Of a stretch of 64,000 nt of DNA, positions 35,820 to 45,129 are shown one piece after another; position 1 is the first letter of the stretch, and the number at the start of each line of letters is the position of its first letter. The stretch is from Chinchilla lanigera (lineage: Eukaryota; Chordata; Mammalia; Rodentia; Chinchillidae): positions 5,754,981 to 5,818,980 of the forward strand of contig NW_004955465.1 in the NCBI RefSeq assembly GCF_000276665.1, written 5' to 3'. The translations under genes and the position numbers were made by a program. Under the pieces are notes generated by a model that searched no databases, was not told the DNA's origin, and worked only from the letters and a program-made list of their open reading frames with translations.

Positions 35820-36400
35820 ATTAAAATCATAGAAAAAGTATGTGATATCAAGAGTAGACACAGCAGTTCCTCAAATAGTTGGAGCTATCACATGGCCCTG
35901 CAATTCCGCATCTAGGTATACATTCAAGAGAACTGAAGACAGGGATTTAAACTAATTCTTGTACATCCATGGCCGCAGCAGCATTAATTACAACTGAATG
36001 TACTATTATCCACAGTGGAAACCACTCAAGTGTACATCAGCAGAGGAATGGATAAACAATGGAATACTATTCAACCTTGAAAGGAAATTCTGGCCCATAC
36101 TATACCATCGATGAATGTTAAGGAAATTATGAAAAGTGAAATATGCCAGACACAAATACTATAGGGAAATCTATAGGGACAGAAAATTCAGTAGATTAAT
36201 AGTTACCTAGGGTGGAAGATTAAGGAGATGGTGGTTCATGGGTACAGAGCACTACCTCAGGCTAATAAAATTATTCTAAAACTGATTGTAGTGGTGGAAG
36301 CACAACTCAGCCTACACTAAGAACCATTAAAGTATGGATTTTTACATAGCAGAATGGCATATTACATGAATCATAATTCCATGAAGTTGTTTTTTAAAGT
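35820..36400 (+). mobile_element. L1 LINE 3' end
   Basis: CCCTGCAATTCCGCATCTAG, CAGCAGAGGAATGGATAAAC, AATGGAATACTATTCAACCT and TTAATAGTTACCTAGGGTGG appear in the order of the ORF2 C-terminus and 3' untranslated region of old mammalian L1. The coding part is broken. 5'-truncated copy. Confidence 0.85.
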
Positions 36401-36799
36401 AAGCATGATCTCTTTAGATAAAAAAATGGGAGTATTACTAAAGGTATAAAGACACAGTTGCCAGAAAAAGGTAGCCTTTTAATTGGCTAACTCTCACCAC
36501 TGTAGGTCTGAGTGCTTCAAAATAGACCTTGATATGACAGTACTGTTTGGTTCATTCTCCACATGAATCAGAATTTTCTTCTCTGAACTTTAGACTCGTC
36601 ATTTATTGTTACCAGAGAGCTAGGTGTCCCTCTGAATTTGTGCCTGCAGAACACCATCAGCCTTTCTATTCAGACAGGCAGACAGATCGTGGCTTGCCCT
36701 GCTCTCCAGGACTGCTGCTGAGGTGCAGGCCCTGGCTGGCAGTCACTGCAAATGTTCCCAACTGAGCCTTAAAAAGTTGGGGCTTCCAGCCTTCCAGAA

Positions 36800-37260
36800 G
36801 TGCACTGGTCAGCTTTCTGTTCACATCACTGTAACAAGATGCCTGAGATAATCAGCTTAAAAGAAGGAAAGATTTATTTTCTTTATGGTTTCTGTCTTAA
36901 TTACTTTTCTCTCATTACTGAGACAAAATACCCAATGCCCAAAATTATGGAAGGAAAGGTTGATTTAGCTCACAGTTTGTGGAGGTTTCAGTTCATACTC
37001 AGCTGGCTCCAAGGCAGGGTGGCACATGGCAGAGGGCAAAAATTCATGGCCGCAGAAGACAGCAAAGGCAACAAGAGCAAAAAGGAAGGGGCAAGAGCGA
37101 GCCTCTTTCCCTCCCTCATATAGTATGCAGGCTGCCTGCCCCAAGGCAGGTGTGTAGCACTCACACCCATAATCCCAGCATTGAACCACAAGAATCAATC
37201 ACAAACTCTAGAAGCCTGACCCATGACTGCTTGAGGCTTTGGAGGGAGATCTAGACACAA
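36800..37260 (-). mobile_element. MaLR-like repeat with partial duplication
   Basis: ATCACTGTAACAAGATGCCT then GGAAAGATTTATTTTCTTTA is followed by a second diverged version of the same edge, ATTACTGAGACAAAATACCC then GGAAAGGTTGATTTAGCTCA. Two copies of one repeat edge therefore lie in tandem. The family is a common rodent LTR-like repeat whose exact name I cannot fix. Open frames here are incidental. Confidence 0.5.
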
Positions 37261-37269
37261 ACGATAACA

Positions 37270-39235
37270 CAGCTCAAGAACTAAGACAAGCATCAATCTA
37301 CACTGAAGGTTATGTTTTAATGCATTAACTTCCCCTCTAGGTGGCTAGAGTGAGGAGGGTGTGTATGGTTTTTTTGTGAGCATGAGTGATCCCCACAAAA
37401 AGGGAATCAACCTCAGTGTTCTCAGGATTCTTTTCTCCCAGGAGGATCTAATAACTATGCTACTCCCTCATCTATCAGACTTCATCCCTTGAATCTCCTG
37501 GCTTCCTCTGAACCATAATATTGCTTGTGTTTTCTATCTTCACTCGGCATTTATGTCATTTTAAAAACTAACTGAAAAGCATTATTATCCCTGTGATCAG
37601 AAGGACTAACCAAAGATTTTCTTTACCCTAATGGAAGTGGATATTCTAGCAAGCATCATTCCATACCTTCTCTTCCTCCTCTTTTTCTCCTCCTCTTTTT
37701 CTTTCCACTTCTACCTCTTCCTCTCTTTCTACCTCTCATTCTCTTTCCCAATCGACTGCCCCAATATACCCAAATTCCTACACTACTTGTGTAGTTCTCC
37801 AAAATTCACTTGCAAACCTTCAATGGATAAAGTTGACAGCAAAGGCAAGAAAGACAACTAGAATTCTACCCAAAATTCCTGCAGCTGCCAAGGGTACCAT
37901 CAGCCTGTGAAGAATACAAATCTTCCCAGACCTTCTCAAGATCCTGGGTTGGTCAGCTGTACAACAGATCATCAGGCACCAAGAAATGGAGGCCAATTTG
38001 TCAACAGTACTTGAAATTTGGGGTTCTAATAGACCTCTGTGAGTGCCTAAGGTTAACCTGAAATGACGGGGTGGGCTTTGGCTCAAGCCTGCTTCCCTTC
38101 ACATCCTCATCATCTGGGAGCAGAAGGAAGACACACTTAGGATTCCAGTGGGCTGGTGTATGTGTGGATCAGTTTGACTATTTTAAGGTGGTCTCAAAGG
38201 AGTGGACAAATAAACTCTTCTCTCTAACAGAGTTTAGGAGTTGCCATTGGAATCAACAGGAAGAGCAACAACCCGTGGATCACATCAACTGAATCTGAGC
38301 ATCACTCATCCTAAGCAAGACAGACATCTCTGTCATCTGTCTAAGGGGTAGGATCAGCCCAGGTACATCTGGAGTTTAATTGCCACCTGTCTGTGGGGGT
38401 ATTAGAGCCACTTTAAATAATTTATATTTTAATTTCCAAACAATTAAATATAATCAATAAATGTAGGCAATTCTGAACAACAGTACATCAGTTCAGGTAG
38501 CAAGCAGGCAGTGAAGGAAACAAACTCTTCTCTTTTTCATTACCAGTTCTAGCAAAGACTAAAGATAGCTTAAGCATTATTTGATTTATTCTGATTGAAT
38601 AAACAAAGTACTAGACAATTTATTATGGTACATGGCCTGAGAATGAATATCCTCTTTGAAATCCTAAAATCATGTCATCTAACAGGATGCCCCCTGTCTC
38701 TGTAATTCTACTTCTGTAAACTCAATAATCAAAACCTCTACATTTGTATATGTTTCTATTTATACCTATGTAAATATGTATACTTGTATGCAATTACTTG
38801 AGCATGTAGAAAACAAAGGATACATTCTAGGTTATAACTACTTGTTGGAGTGTGATATGGGAGGAAAATTAGAGAAAAGTACGCTGGAGTTGAGCAAAAC
38901 CATAAAATAAAAAATGAAGTTGCAAGACACTGACCTATATAGTATCATTCCATTTGTACGATTTTGTGCTTTCAATTTGAATGTTATGTTTGTATAATTT
39001 TAATAGTGAAGACTTTATTCTAATAGGTATAGTTACAGTGCTTGTTTGTGGAAGTGAGACTGCATACAAATGTAGAAAACAGTTGATTACTAATCATGAA
39101 TTAAAGGCAGCAGGAGATATCAGACATCAAATAAATCAGTTTGGAGCTTTTCCCCAAGGTACATCTAATAGCTCTACCTTCTTTAGCGTTTGTCAAAATA
39201 TAAAAGAAATAAAATAGAAGTTATCTTTCTGGGTT
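37270..39235. other. Noncoding stretch with pyrimidine tract
   Basis: A C/T-rich tract lies at about 37668-37750. Near 38600-39010 the sequence has the feel of a very old L1 3' end, but I cannot anchor it. No gene recognised. Confidence 0.35.
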
Positions 39236-39239
39236 GTAA

Positions 39240-40139
39240 ATCACACCCTTGCAGGCTGAGGGAAAGGAAAGGAAGCCATGTCATACTCAGAGATGGGGTG
39301 CCAGAGTAAGGGTGAGTGGTGCTGGGAACCCCAGACACCACTGCTCCAGCCAATGGGGCTCAAGAGCAAGACCAGGGCCCTGCATCTTCCCCAGCCACCT
39401 CCTAGGTGACATTGTGAACACAAGTAGAATTGCAATGCTATAGAATGCAAGTGGCCAAAGACAAGCGGGTCACAAGGATCTCTACTGTGACCATGCAGAG
39501 TGGATGGCAGGTTGCCTCCATCTCTCTGGTTACCAAGTGGCAACTGGTAGACCCGATCCAGTGATCTAGTACCCAAGCCCTAGGAGACCCAATGGTCTAC
39601 TATACAAAAGCTGAGTAATACTCATAACAGAAGCAGAAATTGCCTTGGTAGAAACAGAAGCTACTTATACTAAATAAAAACCCAACTAGAGACTGTATCT
39701 GCACATGTACAGTATGGCCTGATGCACACTGAGCAACCCATGGAGAACAAAGGGTCACACCTTTGGCATGTGCCAGAAGGAGGTGAAGGAGAGCAGGTTC
39801 TGCTTGCTTCCAGTTCTGGGCCAGTCAGTCCTTCACAGAGATGGTCCCCATGGGTGGCACAGGTGTTAATGTACCAGCTCGTGTGGTGGAGACTGAAACT
39901 CAGCTTGTCTGTGATTTCAGCCATGTCCTTAGCACTGGAAGGTCCTGCTTGCTAGCAGACACTTTGAGGACTACATCCCAGTGCCCATCCTGAGCCAGCA
40001 TCCTCAGCAGCCCTTCAAAGCCCTTGTTCCCATGCTGTCCTTGCTATCCAGAAGCAGTGTCATCATGGCCATCAGATCTTGCTCTGGCTGCAACATCCCA
40101 CAGGGCTGAAGCCTATGGGGGGCATGGTGAGATTCAGCG
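39240..40139. other. GC-richer segment of unknown origin
   Basis: This stretch ends exactly where the 5' LTR of the provirus begins and is richer in G+C than the DNA to its left. It contains several short open frames on both strands, the longest about 111 codons, with no domain I recognise. It might be a decayed processed pseudogene or an unrecognised repeat. Confidence 0.3.
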
Positions 40140-40442
40140 TGGGGAGTGGCTGAAGCTGGAGATCCATCACACATCGGGGCTAAAGCTAGTCCAGTCCCCA
40201 AGAACACAGAGCACCCGAGGCAATCCAATCAAACAAGTTGCTAGGCAGAGGAGTTTCAACTAACAATAGCCTTCCAAGTGTACAAATAAACACACTGCAG
40301 CATTGAGCAGTTCTTTTCTCCCATCCAGAGAGAGAGCTCCACCTGACCTCAGCTTTCTGCATTCTGACTCCTGTCTTCATTTCTTCATCCTCCATCATCT
40401 GCCCCACCAGAAAGTTCAAGATCTGTGCTGGACATGGCACTT
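40140..40442 (+). repeat. 5' LTR of the provirus
   Basis: Aligns by eye with the 3' LTR from TGGGGAGTGGCTGAAGCTGG to GGCACTT. The strongest shared block is CTCCACCTGACCTCAGCTTT and its flanks at 40337-40375. The promoter position reads GTACAAATAAAC, a degraded form of the TATA box kept in the 3' LTR. Confidence 0.85.
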
Positions 40443-40461
40443 TGGTACCCATAACAGGAAC
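40443..40461 (+). promoter_or_regulatory. Lysine-tRNA-type primer binding site
   Basis: TGGTACCCATAACAGGAAC begins immediately after the 5' LTR. It matches the site complementary to the 3' end of a lysine tRNA, with two substitutions in the first half, a one-base insertion and one change near the end. Lysine priming is typical of betaretroviruses and ERVK. Confidence 0.7.
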
Positions 40462-41019
40462 CTAGGGTGTGTGGAAACCTGTCATATAGCAGTGAGTGGC
40501 CACCTCAGAGAGTGTGCAGGAACAAAACAGGTTCACTAGAAAAGTGTTTCACTGTGTCTTCCATTTCACAGCTGCCCTCCACTCCAGCCCAAGGCAGACT
40601 CAGCTGGGATGTGCCAGCCACCCCACACCTGCCTGCGCACTAGCCATGCCCACAGCCTCTTGCACCCTGTGCTTGGCTGGAGGCCATAGTAGCCCAAATT
40701 GGGAAGAGGGAAAATCCAGGGAAAAAAATGGTGGCCATGGATGCAGAGGCATTGACTGTGAAGTCCCCCAAGGAATGGGGTGCTGTCAAAGCCAACCCAG
40801 AGATGGAGCCCATCCCCAGCATGAGGTGAGCACTGACACCCTCCTGGTCACCACCATAGAAGCATTAGTGCTGACCAGCGAGCCTGAGGTGCAACAGTCC
40901 TCCCCTCAGGCTGATGAGACACTGCTGCCAGGGGAGCTTGCCTGCAGCCCCAAGGCAGCAGGGTCGGAGCCACAGTGGGAGGCAGGACCAGCGAGCAGGA
41001 GTCCTGGGTGCAGAAATAC
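40462..41019 (+). other. Segment between primer site and RNase H
   Basis: Occupies the place where gag, protease and reverse transcriptase should lie but shows no recognisable retroviral motif. It carries a plus-strand open frame of 185 codons (40496-41053) rich in Ser, Pro, Gln and Glu in its second half, with no Cys-His zinc knuckle and no protease or polymerase signature. It may be a filler segment joined by deletion, or gag decayed beyond recognition. Confidence 0.35.
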
Positions 41020-41290
41020 AAGATACAGGTTTTTCTTCTGCACAAAAGACTGAATTGTAGGCTGTTATATGGGCCTTACAAGACCATCCACTCCCATTAA
41101 CCTCTTCGTACAGTGCTTATGTTTATGGTGTGATGCACCACATTAAAACTACCACTATACCCACTGGCTAGAAAGATCTTTTTTATTTATTTCACACTCT
41201 CCAATTTGCCATTCAGTCACACCATGTCCCCTATTTTACCGGTCATTTATGTTCTCATTCCAAATTGCTGGGGCCTCTCACTGAGGGAAA
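41020..41290 (+). pseudogene. Retroviral RNase H C-terminal remnant
   Basis: The frame contains the SAQ-x-x-EL pattern and, about 200 bases later, a GH-x4-HS histidine pattern that runs into the integrase start. These fit the C-terminal half of a betaretroviral RNase H, the domain that degrades the RNA strand of the replication hybrid. At least two in-frame stops interrupt it, one at 41059. The N-terminal half with the first catalytic acidic residues is absent. Confidence 0.7.
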
Positions 41291-42110
41291 TGCTACAATA
41301 GACAGACTGCGGGCTGCTGTCACTGTTACTCCCTCAGACACTGTTCAACAGGCTTCTTCCTCCCATGCCACCTTCCATCAAAACACTTCTGCCTTGCACA
41401 AAGAGTTCCATTTAACCTGGGAACAGATCCAACAAATCACTAAACAATTTTCCTCATGTGTAATACATCTTCCCTCACTCCCTATGGGGGCTGATCCCTG
41501 AGGGTTGCACCCCAATCATCTCTGGCAAGTAGATGTCACTCACATTCCTGAGTTTGGCTCTTTACATTGGGTCCATGTTTCAGTAGATACTTCCTCAGGA
41601 TTTATTTTTGCTTTGTCCACACTGGTGAAGTGACTACATATGTCATTGCTCATTGCTAAGATGCTTTTAGTACCCTTGGCTGCCCACAGGGACTTAAGAC
41701 TGACAATGGCCCAACTTATACAAGTGCTGCATTTCAAACATTTTGTAAAACTCCCTATATTTCCCCTACCACAGGAATTCCTTATGACCCTCAAGGTCAA
41801 AAAAATTGCTTAACATGCCCACAATATGCTCACAATTCAACTACAAAAACAAAAAGAGGAATCCTTCCCTACAATATTCACACTTCATAATAAACTTTGC
41901 TTGGCATTATATACTATTAACTTTTTAAATTCTACTCAGGATGGGACTATAGCAGCAGAAAGACAATTTAATCAGGTAAAAGTAAAGAAGCTAGGAAGGG
42001 TCCTTTGGAAAGATCTTCATGCTGGACAACAGAAGGGACCCAGACCAGTACTCATTTTGGGTCAAGGCTATGCTTGTGTCTTTCAGAGAATGCTGAATGG
42101 CCTATCTAAG
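41265..42110 (+). pseudogene. Retroviral integrase remnant
   Basis: The N-terminal zinc-binding region keeps the H-x3-H pair (HATFH), but the C-x2-C pair reads FSSC, so one zinc ligand is lost. An in-frame TGA at 41499-41501, likely a decayed CGA, precedes the core. The first catalytic Asp is kept in WQVDVTH (codon 41532). The second is kept in TDNGP (codon 41702), but in a shifted frame with a stop before it. The third catalytic Glu is not recognisable after PYDPQGQ. The C-terminal DNA-binding domain is visible at about 41997-42085, with the WKD, KGP and VLILGQG landmarks. It normally joins viral DNA to the host genome; this copy is dead. Confidence 0.85.
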
Positions 42111-44487
42111 TGCCAGAGCATGCTATCTGATTATGACATGGACGTAGACCCAAAGAAGGAGTGTGGTTCCACCTCTCAAAAAGCTGATGCTCAGTCCTCT
42201 GGTAATGATGCTTCAGAGACTGCACTACAACTGATAGACAAGGATGGCTCTAGACCCCATCTGAGGCCAAATAAAGAAATTGATCCAGGATACCCAGGAG
42301 ATGGTAACCAAAAATTAGAATTAAAAGTCTAAGTAGGTGATAGAGTATGTGGAGATCACTGAGCAGAAAGCTTCATGGAAGTTATCAGTATTCTTAAGAC
42401 AAAATAAATAAATTTTTATATATATATATAAATTTATATATATATATATATATAAAATAGATAAAATATTTTGTCCCTTCCAAATACTTCTTGTAATAGG
42501 TCTCTACTAATTGACCTAGACAAAATTCTGATTAGTCTATTTATAATTACAAATTTCTAAAATTGCAAAAGAGTTATTATAATTCAATTTGGTCAAAAAT
42601 ATATTTGATTGCACTCTCATTTTGTAAGATATTTATCCAATCTGTTAAGCTGTATATGTTTGTTTGTCCATTTGTCCTATCTGTGAACAGTGTTTTTTGA
42701 GTTCAACAATTTTTTCCCCTTTTTTCTTTTGAATTTTTGGATCTTTTTTTTCATAATTTAATTTGGTTTATAGATCTAAGAAGCATGCTTCCACCTGGTT
42801 TGCCAGTTGCTCAATATAATATTAAAATTGGTTTTCTCATAGGTCATCAGAAATTTGTTAAGGTAACTAAATGAGGACCCTTCAGGCTTGGAAAACTATT
42901 AGACAGGACTCCAAATGATGAATAAGAAAGCAGCTGCCTGGAAACATTACCCAGGCTTTGTCCAACAAAAGAAGTCCCAACAATCTGCATAGCCTTGTGG
43001 GACACACCCTAACAAATGTTACTAAAAATATATTATTGTGATATATTTACATTGGTCACTATCAAAAGGTTAAGTTTTTTTAAAAAAAAATAAGACAGTA
43101 AGTTTTTCTGATTCAAGGATGCTTTGGTTCAAAACTAATTAAGAAACAAAAGTTGACATAGGATTATAACAATTGATTGTTATTAATCTCATGGTGTATT
43201 AAATGTAGTCATGCCTTCAGATGCACAGGTCTTCCAAAATGTAAAACAGGGATTATTTATGGTGATAGACGTTCTTTCAGATTTCAACCTTTAACAAACA
43301 CTTATGTGATGTATATGCTATGTATGCACCTATATACTTAGAGATGCCTAGACATTATACAGTCCAGATAATGTCACAAATTTCTTCAGTGACATTCCAT
43401 TAAAGGTCAAGTAGTTAGGTAAAAGCTTCTTAGGTATTGCATAGAGATGATTGACTAAAAGTACTATTTTATGTCAAAATGGAAATTTAGGTGTGTTACA
43501 AAAATGTCATCATGATTGTCATTGCTACAATATTATGTATGGCTTTTAATTTCAAATTATCTGTGTAAAACTATAAAACTATTATCTGTTAACATTTTAT
43601 AGGGCTTCAACTACTACAACATCCATGGATGGTAGGAAATAATGGTTCTATTTTATATTTCAGTGTGTTTGATATTTAGATAAATTTGTAATATTGAGCT
43701 CACTGCTCACATTACCATGTAATGTCATTAGCCTTCTCTTCTGGAGGTTCAACAACTGAGGTTTAGAGACCAAAAACTAAAAGAATAAATGGGCCAAAAG
43801 GACAGCCAATATGTTAGCTCTGATCCTCTAAGGTCAATGAGGACTCAGGACATAAAAGAACCTCTTGCTGTAACATCCTACAACTTGGTGATTCCCAATC
43901 TTCTGATCAAGAAGATTGTTGGACCATACAGGAAGGAAATCTATGGTGTATAGTATCCCTAAGGACAGTCATCAGGAGAAACAGGTCTCCCAAGTTTTCA
44001 CAGAAAGCAACTTGGTCACACAATGGCTATGACTCATGATAGCTCACACTGACTGAAGAACTAAGAGGTGCTATACTTGATTCCAAGGTAAATCCTGGGG
44101 AGACTTAACAGACCTTGATAGATAGCAAAAAATGGATTAATACAGGTCTCACCTTAACTTGATCTTAAACATCCAGCAGAAAAGTCTAACCACAAGATGC
44201 ATAAAACAATGCCACAGTAATTGTTAGTTATAAAAGAAAAACTCAAATCACTAACACTTTCTGACAATTTCCAACTACACTGGTAACTGACTACTGTTGT
44301 GGGTTAATGGACTGTTTAGGGTTAAATTGCTGAATGCAAGGACTTGAAATCCTGGGATTGGGAATCCTTAGCCTAAATGAGTAAGTTCACTCAGAATGAA
44401 AGGGGTTCATGAATGAGAAGGTCTTCTACAGAGTCCTCCAAACACAGGTCCTCCAACCTCAATTAAGCACCCATCACTCACAACTAC
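42111..44487 (+). other. Unassigned 3' part of the provirus
   Basis: Lies where env would be expected. It is AT-rich, includes a TA microsatellite at 42415-42455, and all frames are short. I cannot see an envelope cleavage site, transmembrane anchor or immunosuppressive-type region. It may be decayed env, deleted sequence or later insertions. Confidence 0.4.
42415..42455. repeat. TA microsatellite
   Basis: Two TA runs split by AAATT. A recent expansion inside the provirus interior. Confidence 0.9.
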
Positions 44488-44508
44488 AAAACAGAAAAGG
44501 GAGAGGAG
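44488..44508 (+). promoter_or_regulatory. Polypurine tract of the provirus
   Basis: A purine-rich run, AGAAAAGGGAGAGGAG, ends exactly where the 3' LTR starts with TG. This is the position used to prime plus-strand DNA synthesis in retroviruses. Confidence 0.7.
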
Positions 44509-44813
44509 TGAGGAGAGACTGAAGCTGGAGAGTGACCATACATGCAGGGGCAAAATAAGACCAGCCCTGAGAACACAAGATGCCCAAGCTGAGCCATGTG
44601 AACAAGCTGATAGGCAGAGGGGTGTCACATGACATCAACGTGCTGAGTATATAAGTAAACATGCTGCAGTTTTGGGGCAGTTCTTTTTATCCATCCAGAG
44701 AGAGGGCTCCACCTGACCTCAGCTTTCTGCATTCTGACTCATGTCTTCAGTTCTTCATCCACCACTGTCTGCCCCCTGAGAAGTTCAAGAGCTGCACTGG
44801 AGGCAGCACTTCA
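44509..44813 (+). repeat. 3' LTR of the provirus
   Basis: Starts TGAGGAGAGACTGAAGCTGG and ends GCACTTCA, giving the canonical TG...CA ends. A TATA box, GTATATAAG, is present at about 44647-44655. Length is about 305 bases, matching the 5' copy. Confidence 0.85.
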
Positions 44814-44819
44814 GTCTGC

Positions 44820-45055
44820 ATGAAACCATGTTTTTCTCCACAGCACCCAGGCCACCATAACGATATGCATTGCGTTACTTTTTTGCCATAAGGGCCCTTG
44901 AAGAACTTGGCAAAGATGATATTCCATATGGTCGTGATGGGTGGAAGCCATACTGGGCACAGAGACCATAGCAGCAGCCAGGGATTTGTTTCACTCCCAC
45001 AAAAACACCACACTCAGAAGTTCATACAATTGTAAAATTAAATAATAATGTAAAG
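44820..45055. other. Flank downstream of provirus, unrecognised
   Basis: No repeat named. A minus-strand frame of 88 codons covers 44747-45013 but starts inside the LTR and shows no domain. Confidence 0.35.
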
Positions 45056-45061
45056 CAATCT

Positions 45062-45122
45062 GATTTTCTCTTTTGTACAGTGCTAGGGAACCAACTCAGG
45101 GCCTTGCCACACCTTCAGCCCC
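45062..45122 (-). repeat. Truncated ID SINE
   Basis: The plus strand reads AGTGCTAGGGAACCAACTCA, then GGGCCTTGCCACACC and TTCAGCCCCC. This is an ID body in reverse complement with its middle deleted. Confidence 0.65.
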
Positions 45123-45129
45123 CAAAGGA

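Larger units (their letters stand above)
40140..44813 (+). mobile_element. Betaretrovirus-like (ERV2/ERVK) provirus, decayed
   Basis: A structurally ordered provirus of about 4.7 kb: 5' LTR, primer binding site, RNase H remnant, integrase remnant, unassigned AT-rich DNA, polypurine tract and 3' LTR, all in plus orientation. A full-length betaretrovirus is usually 7-10 kb, and here gag, protease and reverse transcriptase cannot be found. The LTRs differ at roughly a quarter of positions over their whole length and less over the 3' half. This indicates an old insertion. No 6-base target duplication is evident. Every coding segment carries stops, frameshifts or lost catalytic residues, so the copy is inert. 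Confidence 0.85.

Noticed and set aside
44747..45013. 88-codon minus-strand frame at the provirus edge
   Set aside because: It is antisense to the LTR and continues into unrelated flank with no domain.
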